From the NCBI RefSeq assembly GCF_015644665.1, contig NZ_JADOBQ010000006.1, positions 217,736 through 281,735 of the forward strand: a stretch of DNA of 64,000 bases, in the 5' to 3' direction. Position 1 is the first letter of the stretch. Each line of letters begins with the position of its first letter. A program made the translations under genes and the position numbers. Shown here in pieces: positions 1 through 11,172 of this stretch. The DNA comes from Roseobacter sp. MH60115. GTDB lineage: Bacteria; Pseudomonadota; Alphaproteobacteria; Rhodobacterales; Rhodobacteraceae. The notes below the pieces were generated by a model. The model saw only the letters and a program-made list of their open reading frames with translations, did not search any database and was not told the DNA's origin.

Positions 1-2
1 TC

Positions 3-194
3 GAGATTGGCGTCTTTGGGGGGCTCGCTGTCTACCCCGGCGAAGGCGACCGGTTCGATCATTCCATCGGCGATGTGATCCCGCTGATCGGGCTTCAGGC
101 GCGCTACCGGAACTTTTTCACGCAACTGCTGCCCGCAGATGGCCAATCGACGGACGGCGTGCTGACCTTCGGCATCACGTTCGAGCTCGACTAG
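3..194 (+). CDS. C-terminal fragment of a probable outer-membrane beta-barrel protein
   Basis: The frame is open from the left window edge to a TAG at 192-194 and gives the last 63 residues of a protein. The residues alternate hydrophobic and polar in short runs (VIPLIGLQARY, GVLTFGITFELD), as the final strands of a small outer-membrane barrel do. I cannot name the family; a lipid A modifying enzyme is one possibility but no catalytic motif is visible in the fragment. The next feature is a tRNA on the other strand, so this gene ends its own transcription unit. Confidence 0.45.
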   Translation, partial: EIGVFGGLAVYPGEGDRFDHSIGDVIPLIGLQARYRNFFTQLLPADGQSTDGVLTFGITFELD

Positions 195-220
195 GGTCTG
201 ACGGTTTCGGGATTTCGGAG

Positions 221-294
221 TGGAGCGGGTAACGAGAATCGAACTCGTAACTTAAGCTTGGGAAGCTCGCGTGATACCTTTTCACCATACCCGC
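221..294 (-). tRNA. tRNA-Gly (CCC)
   Basis: Read on the minus strand the 74 nt fold as a cloverleaf. The acceptor arm is GCGGGTA pairing with TACCCGC, the T arm contains GTTCGATTC, and the genome encodes the CCA end. The anticodon loop reads TTCCCAA, giving anticodon CCC for glycine codon GGG. The anticodon stem has one weak pair at its outer end. Confidence 0.93.
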
Positions 295-340
295 GCTCTG
301 CCGCTGACCTATTGTTTTCGCCTCATCCGGTCAAGGGCCG

Positions 341-1192
341 TCAGCGATCTGCGCGGCGCGCTTTGAAGAAATTGATCTCTGCCGGGACACGCACCCCCTG
401 ATCCGTCTGAAAGGCCTCGAACACTTTCTCAACGCGAACCGCAATGGCGTCGGCATCAGCCGCTGACCCCTGGAAATACTCAACGGTGCGCGCGGCCGGG
501 CCGACGCTTGTCGCCATGCGTGCCACTTCCGGCAAGAGGCCCGGCGGGGCAAGGTGGAGGGCGGCCACGTCAGCGGAAACATCCGTGAACCCGGCCTCTG
601 TCAGGATGTCGGTCACCCGCGCAACATCGCGAAACGCGAAAGGACCGGGCGCATCGGGATCGACCGAGGGTGGCGCGCCCAGTGCCTCCTTTGCGGCATG
701 CGCGGCAATGGTGAACCACGGGTTCTGCTGAATTTGACCCCAGGCGGCGAAGGTCACCTCGGCACCGGGCTTCAACCCCGTCAGGATGTTTCTGAAAGCC
801 GCGACGGGTTCGGCAAAGAACATCACGCCAAATCTGGAGATCAGGTGATCAAAGCTTCGGACGTCGAAGCGGTACGCCGCCGCATCCGCAACCTCGAAGG
901 CGACGTTGCTGGCCCCCTCCGCCCGCGCCGAGGCATGCGTCAGCATCGTGGGCGAGATGTCGGCGCCAAAGACAAAGCCGTCCGCGCCAACCCGGTCGGC
1001 GGCCTGCAGGGTGCTCGCCCCGGTACCACAGCCGATGTCCAGCACCCGGTCCCCCGGACGCAGAGGCGCGCGCTCAAACAGACCGTCCAGCACCGGCTGC
1101 ATGAAGGCATCCAGCATCTCCTGCTGCTCAACCCATTTCTGCCCCGCGCTCGTGGTCCAGAACGCCGCCTGATCGCTATTGTCCTGGCTCAT
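341..1192 (-). CDS. Class I SAM-dependent methyltransferase
   Basis: This is a 283-residue protein with a Rossmann-fold methyltransferase core. Motif I for S-adenosylmethionine binding is DIGCGTGAST near residues 52-61, and an acidic residue in FGADIS follows at the end of the second strand. The layout resembles UbiE/type 11 methyltransferases, but nothing in the sequence fixes the substrate. Its ATG overlaps the stop of the upstream RACo-like gene by four bases (ATGA), so the two are translationally coupled and probably function together. A role in a one-carbon or corrinoid-linked pathway is inference from this neighbour. Confidence 0.85.
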   Translation of the reverse strand: MSQDNSDQAAFWTTSAGQKWVEQQEMLDAFMQPVLDGLFERAPLRPGDRVLDIGCGTGASTLQAADRVGADGFVFGADISPTMLTHASARAEGASNVAFEVADAAAYRFDVRSFDHLISRFGVMFFAEPVAAFRNILTGLKPGAEVTFAAWGQIQQNPWFTIAAHAAKEALGAPPSVDPDAPGPFAFRDVARVTDILTEAGFTDVSADVAALHLAPPGLLPEVARMATSVGPAARTVEYFQGSAADADAIAVRVEKVFEAFQTDQGVRVPAEINFFKARRADR

Positions 1193-3237
1193 CCGCGTCT
1201 CCTTCTGCGCCGTCCGCCACCGCTCGCATCATCCGATCCGCCGCCGGTGTTGAACGTCCCGGTGGGCAGGGTGACGATGGAATTCAGAATGGGGAAGGGC
1301 TCCACCGCATTGGGGATCGCCGAGGCATTCACGAAATGCTCCTGAAAGCGCGGCTCGATGGCGGTTTCGACCTTGTGGATCGCACGCACCGTCGCCTCGA
1401 TCTCTGCCCGCGCCCCGGTGTTCAGCAGCGCAATCCGCGCCCCGGTGCCAGCCGCATTGCCCGCCGATGTGACCTTGTCCAGCGGCGCATCCGGGATCAT
1501 GCCCAGCACCATCGCGTGTTTGGTCGATATATGCGCGCCAAAGGCCCCGGCCAGCACCACCCGGTCCACCTTGTCGACGCCGAATTTGTCCATCAGCAGA
1601 CGTGCGCCGGAGTAAAGCGCGGCCTTGGCCATCTGAATCTCGCGGATATCGCGGTTGGTGATGGTGATCAGCGGCCCGCCGGACGCCGTGCCGTCATGCA
1701 CCAGATAGGAATATGTCCGCCCGTCCTGGAACACCCGGTCCGATCCCGTCTGCTCCGGCGAGCCGATGAGACCGGGTGCGTCGACAATCCCGTGGATGCG
1801 CATTTCGGCGACCATCTCGATTATGCCGGAGCCGCAAATGCCGGTAATGCCCGTCACGCCGATCATGTCCTCGAAACCGTCTTCATCCGACCATAGATCC
1901 GACCCGATGACCTTGAAGCGCGGGACCTTGGTGACCGGGTCAATCTCCACCCGTTCAATGGCACCGGGGGCGGCGCGTTGGCCGGAGCTGATCTGTGCAC
2001 CCTCGAAGGCAGGTCCCGTAGGTGAGGAGCAGGCCAGCACCTTGTCCCTGTTCCCCAGCAGGATTTCCGCATTGGTGCCCACATCTACGACCAGCACCAG
2101 ATCGTCGGATTTGTCCGGGGCCTCCGAAAGGGCCACCGCTGCGGCATCCGCGCCCACATGCCCGGCAATGCAGGGCAGCAGGTAGAGGCGCGCGGAGGGG
2201 TGGATGTTCAGCTCCAGATCATCGGCCCGCAGGCGCAGCGCGTTATTGGTGGCCAGCGCAAAGGGGGCCTGGCCCAGCTCGAAGGGGTCGATGCCCAACA
2301 GCAGGTGATGCATCACCGGATTGCAGACAAAAACCGCATCCACGATCAGTTCCTTGTCGATGGCCGCCTCTGTGGCGATCTGGGTGAAGAGCCCGCACAT
2401 GCCTTCACGCACCGCGCGGGTCATTTCCTCGGCCCCCTTGGCGTTCATCATCGAATAGCTGACCCGGCTCATCAGGTCTTCACCAAAACGGATTTGCGGG
2501 TTCATCACACCGGAAGAGGCCAATACCTCACCGGTTTGCAGATCACAAAGGTGTGCCGCGATGGTGGTGGAGCCCAGATCAACCGCCAGCCCGTAAACGG
2601 TGCCATCGTAGTACCCCGGCCAGATGTTCATGATGCGCGGGCGGTTTTCCTGATCGCCCAGATGCACGGCGACGGTCACCTTCCAGTCGCCCTTGCGCAG
2701 AACCGGTTGCATGGACTGCAGGATGTGCAGGTCGGCGGTGACATCCGCCAGATCCCACTGGCTTTCCAGCGCGTCACGCAAGCGCTCCAGATCGCCCGAG
2801 GGATCATGCATGTCCGGTTCGGCAACTTCCACGTAGAAGAGCTTGGTCGAGGGGTCGAGCACGATCTCGCGCGCCTCGGCGCGTTTGCGCACCACCTGCT
2901 TGTGCACTTGGCTTTCGGGCGGCACGTCGATGACCACATCGCCCTGCACCGTCGCCTGACAGCCCAGCCTGCGGCCCTTGATCAGCCCGCGTTTCTCGTC
3001 ATAGCGCTGCTCGACACTGTTCCACTCCGAGAGCGCGTCTTCCTTCACGGTGACGCCGTGTTTCGAGAACTCCCCGTAGCTGGGGGTGATCTGGCATTTC
3101 GAGCAGATGCCCCGCCCGCCGCAGACGGAATCGAGGTCGACGCCAAGCTGGCGCGCCGCCGTCAGGATCGGGGTGCCGGTCGGGAAATGGCCGCGTTTAC
3201 CGGAGGGCGTGAAGACGACAAGGGGGTCGTTGCTCAT
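1189..3237 (-). CDS. Ferredoxin-ASKHA ATPase, corrinoid activation protein (RACo/DUF4445 family)
   Basis: This 682-residue protein begins with a 2Fe-2S ferredoxin domain: Cys39, Cys45 and Cys48 lie in CGGRGICSKC and a fourth cysteine follows in RLGCQA. A linker and an ASKHA-fold domain follow, with phosphate-binding segments AVDLGSTTIA and VVDVGTNAEI. Members of this family reduce inactive Co(II) corrinoid proteins to Co(I) using ATP, so that methyltransferases can use them. The tail is rich in glycine and arginine. It is the first gene of a two-gene unit with the overlapping methyltransferase. No corrinoid protein is next to it, but a methyltetrahydrofolate:corrinoid-type methyltransferase lies at 48.4-49.5 kb of this window. 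Confidence 0.88.
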   Translation of the reverse strand: MSNDPLVVFTPSGKRGHFPTGTPILTAARQLGVDLDSVCGGRGICSKCQITPSYGEFSKHGVTVKEDALSEWNSVEQRYDEKRGLIKGRRLGCQATVQGDVVIDVPPESQVHKQVVRKRAEAREIVLDPSTKLFYVEVAEPDMHDPSGDLERLRDALESQWDLADVTADLHILQSMQPVLRKGDWKVTVAVHLGDQENRPRIMNIWPGYYDGTVYGLAVDLGSTTIAAHLCDLQTGEVLASSGVMNPQIRFGEDLMSRVSYSMMNAKGAEEMTRAVREGMCGLFTQIATEAAIDKELIVDAVFVCNPVMHHLLLGIDPFELGQAPFALATNNALRLRADDLELNIHPSARLYLLPCIAGHVGADAAAVALSEAPDKSDDLVLVVDVGTNAEILLGNRDKVLACSSPTGPAFEGAQISSGQRAAPGAIERVEIDPVTKVPRFKVIGSDLWSDEDGFEDMIGVTGITGICGSGIIEMVAEMRIHGIVDAPGLIGSPEQTGSDRVFQDGRTYSYLVHDGTASGGPLITITNRDIREIQMAKAALYSGARLLMDKFGVDKVDRVVLAGAFGAHISTKHAMVLGMIPDAPLDKVTSAGNAAGTGARIALLNTGARAEIEATVRAIHKVETAIEPRFQEHFVNASAIPNAVEPFPILNSIVTLPTGTFNTGGGSDDASGGGRRRRRRG

Positions 3238-3383
3238 AAGTCTTGGTCACCTGTTGATTGTCTGACGTCAGGATAGGGGCGGCAGAGGCGTGCGAGCGCC
3301 GGTCCGCGTCACATAATGCGCCTGCCGCGGCATTGCGCGTCTGAAATTGTCATATTCATTATGAAATCCAGTTGATGCGTGTG

Positions 3384-4370
3384 CTACCCCGCCAGTTCGG
3401 GGGTGGAGGCGCGGGCGTGGAAGATGAATCCCAGAAGGTTCAGCAGGACCTGCGCGGCCAGAATGGAGGTGCTGCCGGTGGGGTCATAGTCAGGCGCCAC
3501 TTCGACCAGATCGATCCCGACAATCCGGTGCTGCAGCGCCACCTGCTGCAGCAGTTCCAGCACCTCGTAGTAGAGAAACCCGCCGTGGCTGGGCGTACCG
3601 GTACCCGGCGCGATGGACGGGCAGAAGGCATCGATATCGAGGGTGATGTAGACGTCGGCACCCGTTGGCAGGGTGCTTACAACCCCTTGCGTACCCATCT
3701 GACGGGCTTGCCGGACCGAGATGATCTGCGACCCCATGGCCCGCGCCTGCCTATAGCCTTCGCGTGCGGTGGAGCTGACATTGCGGATACCCACTTGTGT
3801 CAACCCGCTGACATAGGTCTGCTCTGCCGCGCGGCGCATCGGGTTGCCGTGGCCGTGCCGCACCCCGTGGCGTTCATCCACGAAATCCAGATGCGCATCG
3901 ATCTGCAGAATGTGAAAGGCACCGCCCTTGTAGTCCGCGCCATCAAAGGCACGGATGCAGGGGATATTCACCGAATGATCGCCGCCGATCACGACGGGCA
4001 GGGCGCCCGCCCGCAGGATCGCCCGGACGCCCGCTTCGATGTTTGCGTGGCTCTGATCGGTGTCGGTGTGCACGATGTCGGCGTCGCCAATATCCACGAT
4101 ACGCACATCCGCGGGCAGATAGGTTGCATCATCCTCGTGGTCGTAGGCACCGGCATGGCCGAAGCTGAAAAGCGTGGAGGCTTCGCGCACCCCGCGCGGC
4201 CCGAACCGCGCGCCGGATCGCCATTGTGTACCGGCATCAAAGGGTGCGCCCAGAACCGCAACCTCGGCATCAATCGCCTGCCAGTCGGCCACATAGGGCC
4301 GTTTGCCAAACGTCGAGATGCCGACGAAGGGCAGGTCCAGCCTGCCGCCCTCATACCCGTGTCCCGCCAT
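3384..4370 (-). CDS. Agmatinase/arginase-family ureohydrolase
   Basis: From the ATG at 4370 the protein has 328 residues; an AAAGGA ribosome site lies about 11 nt upstream, so I reject the longer reading frame that starts at 4631. The binuclear metal-binding motifs of the ureohydrolase fold are present: GGDHS, DAHLD followed by HGN, and DIDAFCPS. Family members hydrolyse agmatine, guanidinobutyrate, guanidine or related guanidino compounds to release urea. The sequence does not decide among these substrates, so I give no gene symbol. The gene is monocistronic and divergent from guaB. Confidence 0.88.
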   Translation of the reverse strand: MAGHGYEGGRLDLPFVGISTFGKRPYVADWQAIDAEVAVLGAPFDAGTQWRSGARFGPRGVREASTLFSFGHAGAYDHEDDATYLPADVRIVDIGDADIVHTDTDQSHANIEAGVRAILRAGALPVVIGGDHSVNIPCIRAFDGADYKGGAFHILQIDAHLDFVDERHGVRHGHGNPMRRAAEQTYVSGLTQVGIRNVSSTAREGYRQARAMGSQIISVRQARQMGTQGVVSTLPTGADVYITLDIDAFCPSIAPGTGTPSHGGFLYYEVLELLQQVALQHRIVGIDLVEVAPDYDPTGSTSILAAQVLLNLLGFIFHARASTPELAG

Positions 4371-4486
4371 GGCATTTGTTTCCTTTAGTGACGCCTGCGC
4401 CAGTTTCGCCCCAGATGAAGGCGCAGGCAATGGCCGATACGCCAGATTTGGTGGTTTTCCCTCTTTCCATTTTCCCCGCTCCGTGA

Positions 4487-5980
<1,494 letters not shown>

Positions 5981-6029
5981 TCGCTGTGGGGGCAGTCGCA
6001 GAACATGATCCGACGGTGCGGAGGCGCCT

Positions 6030-7193
6030 GTGACCCCCGGCGCGCGCGTAGCGGCGGCCATCGAGGTTCTGGACAGTATCCAGACCGGAACCCCGGCAGA
6101 GCAGGCGCTGACCCGATGGGCCCGTCAAAGCCGCTTTGCCGGGTCAAAGGATCGCGCGGCGGTGCGGGATCATGTGTTCGATGTGCTGCGCCGCCGACGC
6201 TCTGCTGCTGTTTACGGCGGCGGCCAGACCGGGCGCGCCCTGATGATCGGCGCTTTACGGCAGGAGGAGACAGATCTCACCCCTCTCTTCTCGGGTGAGG
6301 GACATGCGCCCGCGCCGCTGACAGATCACGAGATAGCGCAAACCACAGCGCCGACCGAGACCGGCGATCGCTGGAACCTGCCGGACTGGATCCTGCCGGA
6401 ATTCCAGCGCAGCCTCGGCGAGGAGGCGGATGCGACCGCATTTGAATTGCAGAACCGGGCACAGATCACCCTGCGCGTCAACCTGCAGAAGATGACGCGC
6501 GACGCGGCGCTTGCGGCCCTGCAGGGCGAAGGCGTGACAACCCATCCCAACCCGCTGTCGGAAACGGCCCTGACGGTCACCGACGGGGCGCGGCGGCTGC
6601 GCAACTCTCAGACCTACCAGGACGGCGGTGTCGAATTGCAGGATGCCGCATCACAGGCGGTGATCGACCTATTGCCACCCGCGTCGCGCTGTCTGGATTA
6701 TTGCGCCGGCGGCGGTGGTAAAGCGCTGGCGATGGCCGCGAAAGGGCTGGATGTCAGCGCCCATGACATCGCCCCCCGCCGCATGCAGGACCTACCTGCG
6801 CGGGCCAGCCGGGCGGGGGTCGAGATTGCGCAGTACAACACGGCAAAGTTGGCCGGGCAGGCCGGTTTCGACCTGGTGCTGTGCGACGCACCCTGTTCCG
6901 GCAGCGGGGCCTGGCGACGCTCCCCTGAAGGCAAATGGACGCTGACCCTGGACAGGCTAGACGCCTTGAACGGCACACAGGACGACATTCTGGATAAGGC
7001 CGTGCCCCTCGTGGCAACAGGCGGGACCCTCGTCTATGCGACATGCTCCGTCTTGCGCTGCGAAAACGAAGACAGAATCGCGGCTTTTCTGGAGCGTCAC
7101 AAGGGTTGGCAGTGCGGATTGCAAAGGCGCTTCAACGTTATGCAACACGGCGATGGTTTTTTCACAGCACACTTGACGCGCGTTAAACTCTAG
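6030..7193 (+). CDS. RsmB/NOP-family RNA (cytosine-5) methyltransferase
   Basis: The 387-residue protein starts at a GTG. It contains the SAM-binding motif DYCAGGGGKAL, the motif IV DAPCSGSGAWRR with one catalytic cysteine, and motif VI YATCSV with the second. This pair of cysteines is the hallmark of 5-methylcytosine RNA methyltransferases of the RsmB/NOP group, which act on rRNA. The N-terminal region is shorter than in enterobacterial RsmB and lacks an obvious complete NusB-like domain, so the exact modified base is uncertain. It lies just downstream of guaB and may be co-transcribed. Confidence 0.88.
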   Translation: MTPGARVAAAIEVLDSIQTGTPAEQALTRWARQSRFAGSKDRAAVRDHVFDVLRRRRSAAVYGGGQTGRALMIGALRQEETDLTPLFSGEGHAPAPLTDHEIAQTTAPTETGDRWNLPDWILPEFQRSLGEEADATAFELQNRAQITLRVNLQKMTRDAALAALQGEGVTTHPNPLSETALTVTDGARRLRNSQTYQDGGVELQDAASQAVIDLLPPASRCLDYCAGGGGKALAMAAKGLDVSAHDIAPRRMQDLPARASRAGVEIAQYNTAKLAGQAGFDLVLCDAPCSGSGAWRRSPEGKWTLTLDRLDALNGTQDDILDKAVPLVATGGTLVYATCSVLRCENEDRIAAFLERHKGWQCGLQRRFNVMQHGDGFFTAHLTRVKL

Positions 7194-7294
7194 GCATACT
7201 CAACCTCTGCGAGCATTGCCTGTCGTGGTTAAGCCAAGATTAAGACATCAGGCGTGTAAATGCAGATGCGATTCGAATTTCTTGGAGCCTGACT

Positions 7295-9592
7295 TTGCCG
7301 CGCAGCGCCTTGACCCCTTCAAAAATCACGGAGTTTGCAGTGACCGCACAAAGGCGTCTGGGAACGCTTGTGCTGCTGGCCGTCCTGCTGGGTGTCCTGG
7401 CGCTGGCCTCTCCGGACCAGATGATCCGACGCGCGCTTTTCGCCGCCTGCCTGTCGCTGCTGGGGTTGAGTTGCCTCCTGATGTCGATTGCGCAACGCTA
7501 CAAAATACGCCGCGCATCGATGATCGGAACGCTCTCTGACTTCATCAACAATGACTCCGCACCGAGTTTTCTGGCCGACAAGAACGGCGAAATCCTGTCC
7601 TCCAACCTCACCGCGCGCAAGCGGTTCGAGAGCGACATGGATGACATGCTGAGCGGCACGCTGAAAAACACGCTGGCCAATCCCAGCGGCATCGTTTTTC
7701 GCCTGCAGTCGCGCGCCGATCACGAAGGCTCCGCCCGCGAGGATTTGGTCACACGGCGCGGGCATCTTCGATTGGCGGTGCATCAGGCCGGGGCGGAGAC
7801 CTATCTGTGGCGCCTGGAAGACGTGCCGACGGCGGCACAGGCGGCGGATGGTCCCACCCTGCCGATGATCCTGGTCGGGCGCACCAATGCGGTGCTCTAC
7901 ATGAATGAACAGGCCCGGAAAATCGCGGGCGGGCGTGTGAAGACACTGGACCGTCTGTTCAAGCACCTGCCGGTTATTCCGGGGACGGTCTGCGATGTTT
8001 CCGGGGCAGAAGGACCGACCCGGGCGCTGGTCAGTGAGGTCGATGCCGGAGCCGGGCGGCGCGCACTATACCTCCTGCCACCCGGTGCCGAAACCATGGC
8101 AAAGAACGGCTGGAATGTTTTTCAGGACCTGCCGGTTCCGCTGCTGAAAATCAGTCAGGAAGGCGATGTGCAGGCCTACAACCGGCTTGCGGCCAGTCTG
8201 ATTGGTGTGGCCCTGAAGGACAAGGTTCACCTCTCTGAACTGATGGAGGGGCTGGGGCGCTCGATCACCGATTGGCTGGGCGAAACGCTGGCGGGCCGGG
8301 CGCCGCAGCAATCGGAATTCCTGCGCCTGAAGCGGACGGACAAGGAAGTCTTTGTTCAGGTGACCCTGAACCGGGTGACGGAAGAGGGCGTGCCGGCGCT
8401 GATCGCTGTGCTGAATGACGCGACCGAGCTCAAGTCTCTGGAGGCGCAATTCGTCCAGAGCCAGAAGATGCAGGCCATTGGTCAGCTCGCGGGCGGCGTG
8501 GCGCATGATTTCAACAACCTGCTGACCGCGATTTCAGGCCATTGCGACCTGCTGCTGTTGCGTCATGACCAGGGTGACCCGGACTTCAGCGATCTTGTGC
8601 AGATCAACCAGAACGCCAACCGCGCCGCGGCGCTGGTCGGCCAGTTGCTGGCGTTCTCGCGCAAACAGACATTGCGCCCCGAGACGCTGGACATGCGCGA
8701 CACGCTCTCTGATCTGACGCATCTGCTGAACCGGCTGGTGGGTGAAAAGATCACCCTGACGCTCAGCCATGATCCGGTGCTGGAGCCGATCCGCGCGGAC
8801 AAACGCCAGCTGGAACAGGTTCTGATGAACCTCGTGGTGAACGCGCGCGATGCGATGCCGCAAGGGGGCCAGATCCGCATCGTGACCGAATGCACCGATC
8901 TGGCCGAGCCGCTGGAACGGGACCGGGTTCGTGTCCCGCCCGGGCGGTACGTGACGGTGCAGGTCTCTGATGACGGGGTCGGTATCCCGTCCGACAAGCT
9001 CCAGAAGGTGTTTGAACCCTTCTTCACCACCAAGCGGACGGGCGAGGGCACGGGGCTCGGCCTGTCAACCGCCTACGGTATCATCAAACAGACCGGCGGT
9101 TATATCTTTGTCGACAGCACAGTGGGCACAGGCACCTGCTTCACCCTCTATTTCCCGGTGCTGGAGGCCTCCGAAGTCGAAACGCCGGTGGCGCGGGAAG
9201 AGAAGCCGAAACCGGCGGCCAAACACGGCGATGGTGTGATCCTGCTGGTGGAGGACGAAGCGCCGGTACGAGCCTTCGCAAGCCGTGCCCTGCGCCTGCG
9301 CGGATACACGGTACTGGAGGCGGATTCCGCCGAGGCCGCGCTGAAAACGCTGGAAGATGCATCACTCAATGTCGATGTCTTCGTCACCGATGTCGTTATG
9401 CCTGGCATGGACGGTCCAAGCTGGGTGCGCGAAGCCTTGAAAGACCGGCCGGGGGTGCGCGTTGTCTTCGTCTCCGGCTATGCCGAAGACAGTTTTGGCG
9501 AGACACAGATCAAGATCCCGAATTCCGTTTTCCTGCCGAAACCGTTCTCCCTGAACGATCTGACCGACACGGTACACCAGCAGCTGCACTGA
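7295..9592 (+). CDS. cckA: Hybrid sensor histidine kinase CckA
   Basis: CckA controls phosphorylation of the master regulator CtrA in alphaproteobacteria. The 765-residue protein has two N-terminal transmembrane helices (about 22-60), PAS-like regions, and a HisKA domain with phosphoacceptor His404 in GGVAHDFNNLL. Next come an ATPase domain (VNARDAMP, GEGTGLGLST) and a C-terminal receiver domain with Asp699 in VFVTDVVMPGMDG. The start used is TTG 7295, seven bases after GGAG; GTG 7340, also after a GGAG, is an equally reasonable start and would shorten the protein by 15 residues. Confidence 0.93.
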   Translation: MPRSALTPSKITEFAVTAQRRLGTLVLLAVLLGVLALASPDQMIRRALFAACLSLLGLSCLLMSIAQRYKIRRASMIGTLSDFINNDSAPSFLADKNGEILSSNLTARKRFESDMDDMLSGTLKNTLANPSGIVFRLQSRADHEGSAREDLVTRRGHLRLAVHQAGAETYLWRLEDVPTAAQAADGPTLPMILVGRTNAVLYMNEQARKIAGGRVKTLDRLFKHLPVIPGTVCDVSGAEGPTRALVSEVDAGAGRRALYLLPPGAETMAKNGWNVFQDLPVPLLKISQEGDVQAYNRLAASLIGVALKDKVHLSELMEGLGRSITDWLGETLAGRAPQQSEFLRLKRTDKEVFVQVTLNRVTEEGVPALIAVLNDATELKSLEAQFVQSQKMQAIGQLAGGVAHDFNNLLTAISGHCDLLLLRHDQGDPDFSDLVQINQNANRAAALVGQLLAFSRKQTLRPETLDMRDTLSDLTHLLNRLVGEKITLTLSHDPVLEPIRADKRQLEQVLMNLVVNARDAMPQGGQIRIVTECTDLAEPLERDRVRVPPGRYVTVQVSDDGVGIPSDKLQKVFEPFFTTKRTGEGTGLGLSTAYGIIKQTGGYIFVDSTVGTGTCFTLYFPVLEASEVETPVAREEKPKPAAKHGDGVILLVEDEAPVRAFASRALRLRGYTVLEADSAEAALKTLEDASLNVDVFVTDVVMPGMDGPSWVREALKDRPGVRVVFVSGYAEDSFGETQIKIPNSVFLPKPFSLNDLTDTVHQQLH

Positions 9593-9927
9593 CAGCAAAC
9601 TGCCGGATGGTTTGCCGACCGCAAAACGGGCGTCCACTCTGATCGGTACGGATCATCCCGCGCGCCTCTCAAGACCTCGATACATCTACTTCATGCGCCG
9701 GTAAGCCTTTCATAAAAAACACGTTCCCGCGCGCAGCCATAGCCGCTGCGAAGAAGTTGGGCTGCTTAAACCTCTCCTTAACCAGATTCGACAAAAGATA
9801 GTTTATCGAAATTTTGATTGAAATGTTCTCTTTTTGATCTCATAAGGAACGTAATGAGAACATTCCGATCAGGCGCGCCGGCAATCATTGCCGAGTTTCG
9901 CGAAGTATGACACTAAGAGGAAACGCA
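9593..9927. other. Intergenic region upstream of recA
   Basis: About 335 bases without a gene separate cckA from recA. The right half is AT-rich, suiting a promoter region, and holds the SOS box listed separately. I see no conserved small open frame and no clear terminator for cckA. Confidence 0.6.
9847..9861. promoter_or_regulatory. Alphaproteobacterial SOS (LexA) box upstream of recA
   Basis: The direct repeat GAAC-N7-GAAC reads GTTC-N7-GTTC on the other strand, the established LexA operator form in Rhodobacter and other alphaproteobacteria. It sits 66 bases before the recA ATG, as expected for a damage-inducible promoter. Confidence 0.85.
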
Positions 9928-11007
9928 ATGGCAACGGCAGATTTATTGAGCATGGATAGTAAGAAATCGGCAGACAAGCAGAAGGCGCTGGATTCCGCAC
10001 TGGCACAGATCGAACGCCAGTTCGGCAAGGGCTCGATCATGAAACTGGGCCAGGAAGGGGCTGTGCAGGACATCAAGTCAAGCTCCACCGGTTCCCTGGG
10101 GCTGGACATCGCGCTTGGCATTGGCGGTCTGCCGATGGGCCGTATCGTCGAAATCTACGGGCCGGAAAGCTCAGGCAAAACCACGCTCACCCTGCATTGC
10201 GTTGCAGAGCAGCAAAAGGCGGGGGGCGTCTGCGCCTTCGTGGATGCGGAGCACGCGCTGGACCCGACCTATGCCAAGAAACTCGGCGTCGATCTCGATG
10301 AGCTGCTGATCAGCCAGCCCGATACCGGCGAGCAGGCGCTCGAAATCACCGATACGCTGGTCCGCTCCGGCGCGGTGAACATGGTCATCGTCGATTCCGT
10401 GGCCGCGCTGACCCCGAAGTCCGAGCTTGAGGGCGATATGGGCGACAGCTCCGTCGGTGTGCAGGCGCGTCTGATGAGCCAGGCGATGCGCAAGCTGACC
10501 GGGTCGATCAGCCGCTCCAACTGCATGGTCATCTTCATCAACCAGATCCGAATGAAAATCGGTGTGATGTTCGGCTCGCCTGAAACCACGACAGGCGGCA
10601 ACGCCCTGAAATTCTACTCCTCGGTGCGTCTCGACATCCGCCGCATCGGCGCGCTCAAGGACCGCGACGAGGTGGTCGGCAACCACACCCGTGTGAAAGT
10701 GGTCAAGAACAAGGTCGCCGCCCCCTTCAAGCAGGTCGAATTCGACATCATGTACGGCGAAGGCATCTCCAAGATGGGCGAACTGCTCGACCTCGGCGTG
10801 GCGGCTGGCGTCGTGGACAAATCCGGCTCCTGGTTCAGCTACGGTGACGAGCGGATCGGGCAGGGGCGTGAGAATGCCAAAAGCTTCCTGCGCGAAAACG
10901 TGCAGATGGCGCTGGAGATTGAAGACAAGATCCGCGCGGCGCATGGGCTTGATTTCGACATGCCCGCGCATGAACGCAAGGAAGATGACGACATTCTGGA
11001 AGCCTGA
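9928..11007 (+). CDS. recA: Recombinase RecA
   Basis: RecA forms filaments on single-stranded DNA, catalyses homologous strand exchange and triggers LexA self-cleavage. The 359-residue protein has the Walker A motif GPESSGKTT, the conserved N-terminal segment [16 protein letters not shown] and an acidic C-terminus. I choose ATG 9928 over ATG 9907: AGAGG lies seven bases before 9928, and the resulting start MATADLL is the form known from related genera. An SOS box lies upstream and a terminator hairpin follows. Confidence 0.97.
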   Translation: MATADLLSMDSKKSADKQKALDSALAQIERQFGKGSIMKLGQEGAVQDIKSSSTGSLGLDIALGIGGLPMGRIVEIYGPESSGKTTLTLHCVAEQQKAGGVCAFVDAEHALDPTYAKKLGVDLDELLISQPDTGEQALEITDTLVRSGAVNMVIVDSVAALTPKSELEGDMGDSSVGVQARLMSQAMRKLTGSISRSNCMVIFINQIRMKIGVMFGSPETTTGGNALKFYSSVRLDIRRIGALKDRDEVVGNHTRVKVVKNKVAAPFKQVEFDIMYGEGISKMGELLDLGVAAGVVDKSGSWFSYGDERIGQGRENAKSFLRENVQMALEIEDKIRAAHGLDFDMPAHERKEDDDILEA

Positions 11008-11063
11008 CCTGACCAGACGCGACGGTCCGACAACCGGCGCGACCGTCTCAGAACATTCTCAAT

Positions 11064-11094
11064 CGGGGCGTATCATCACGGTACGCCCCGTTTT
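11064..11094 (+). terminator. Rho-independent terminator of recA
   Basis: The stem CGGGGCGTA pairs with TACGCCCCG around a nine-base loop and is followed by TTTT. It begins 57 bases after the recA stop. Confidence 0.85.
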
Positions 11095-11172
11095 CATCCG
11101 CAATCGCCCGTGGACAGCCGTCAGCGGGCGGGCTATTTGACGCAAACCGGTAAACACGCTCAAAGGCCCGCC

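Noticed and set aside
554..1345. Plus-strand frame antisense to the methyltransferase gene
   Set aside because: It lies in the shadow of a gene with clear SAM-binding motifs and has no family features.
3372..4388. Plus-strand frame of 338 residues opposite the ureohydrolase
   Set aside because: Histidine/arginine-rich shadow of a gene with complete metal-binding motifs.
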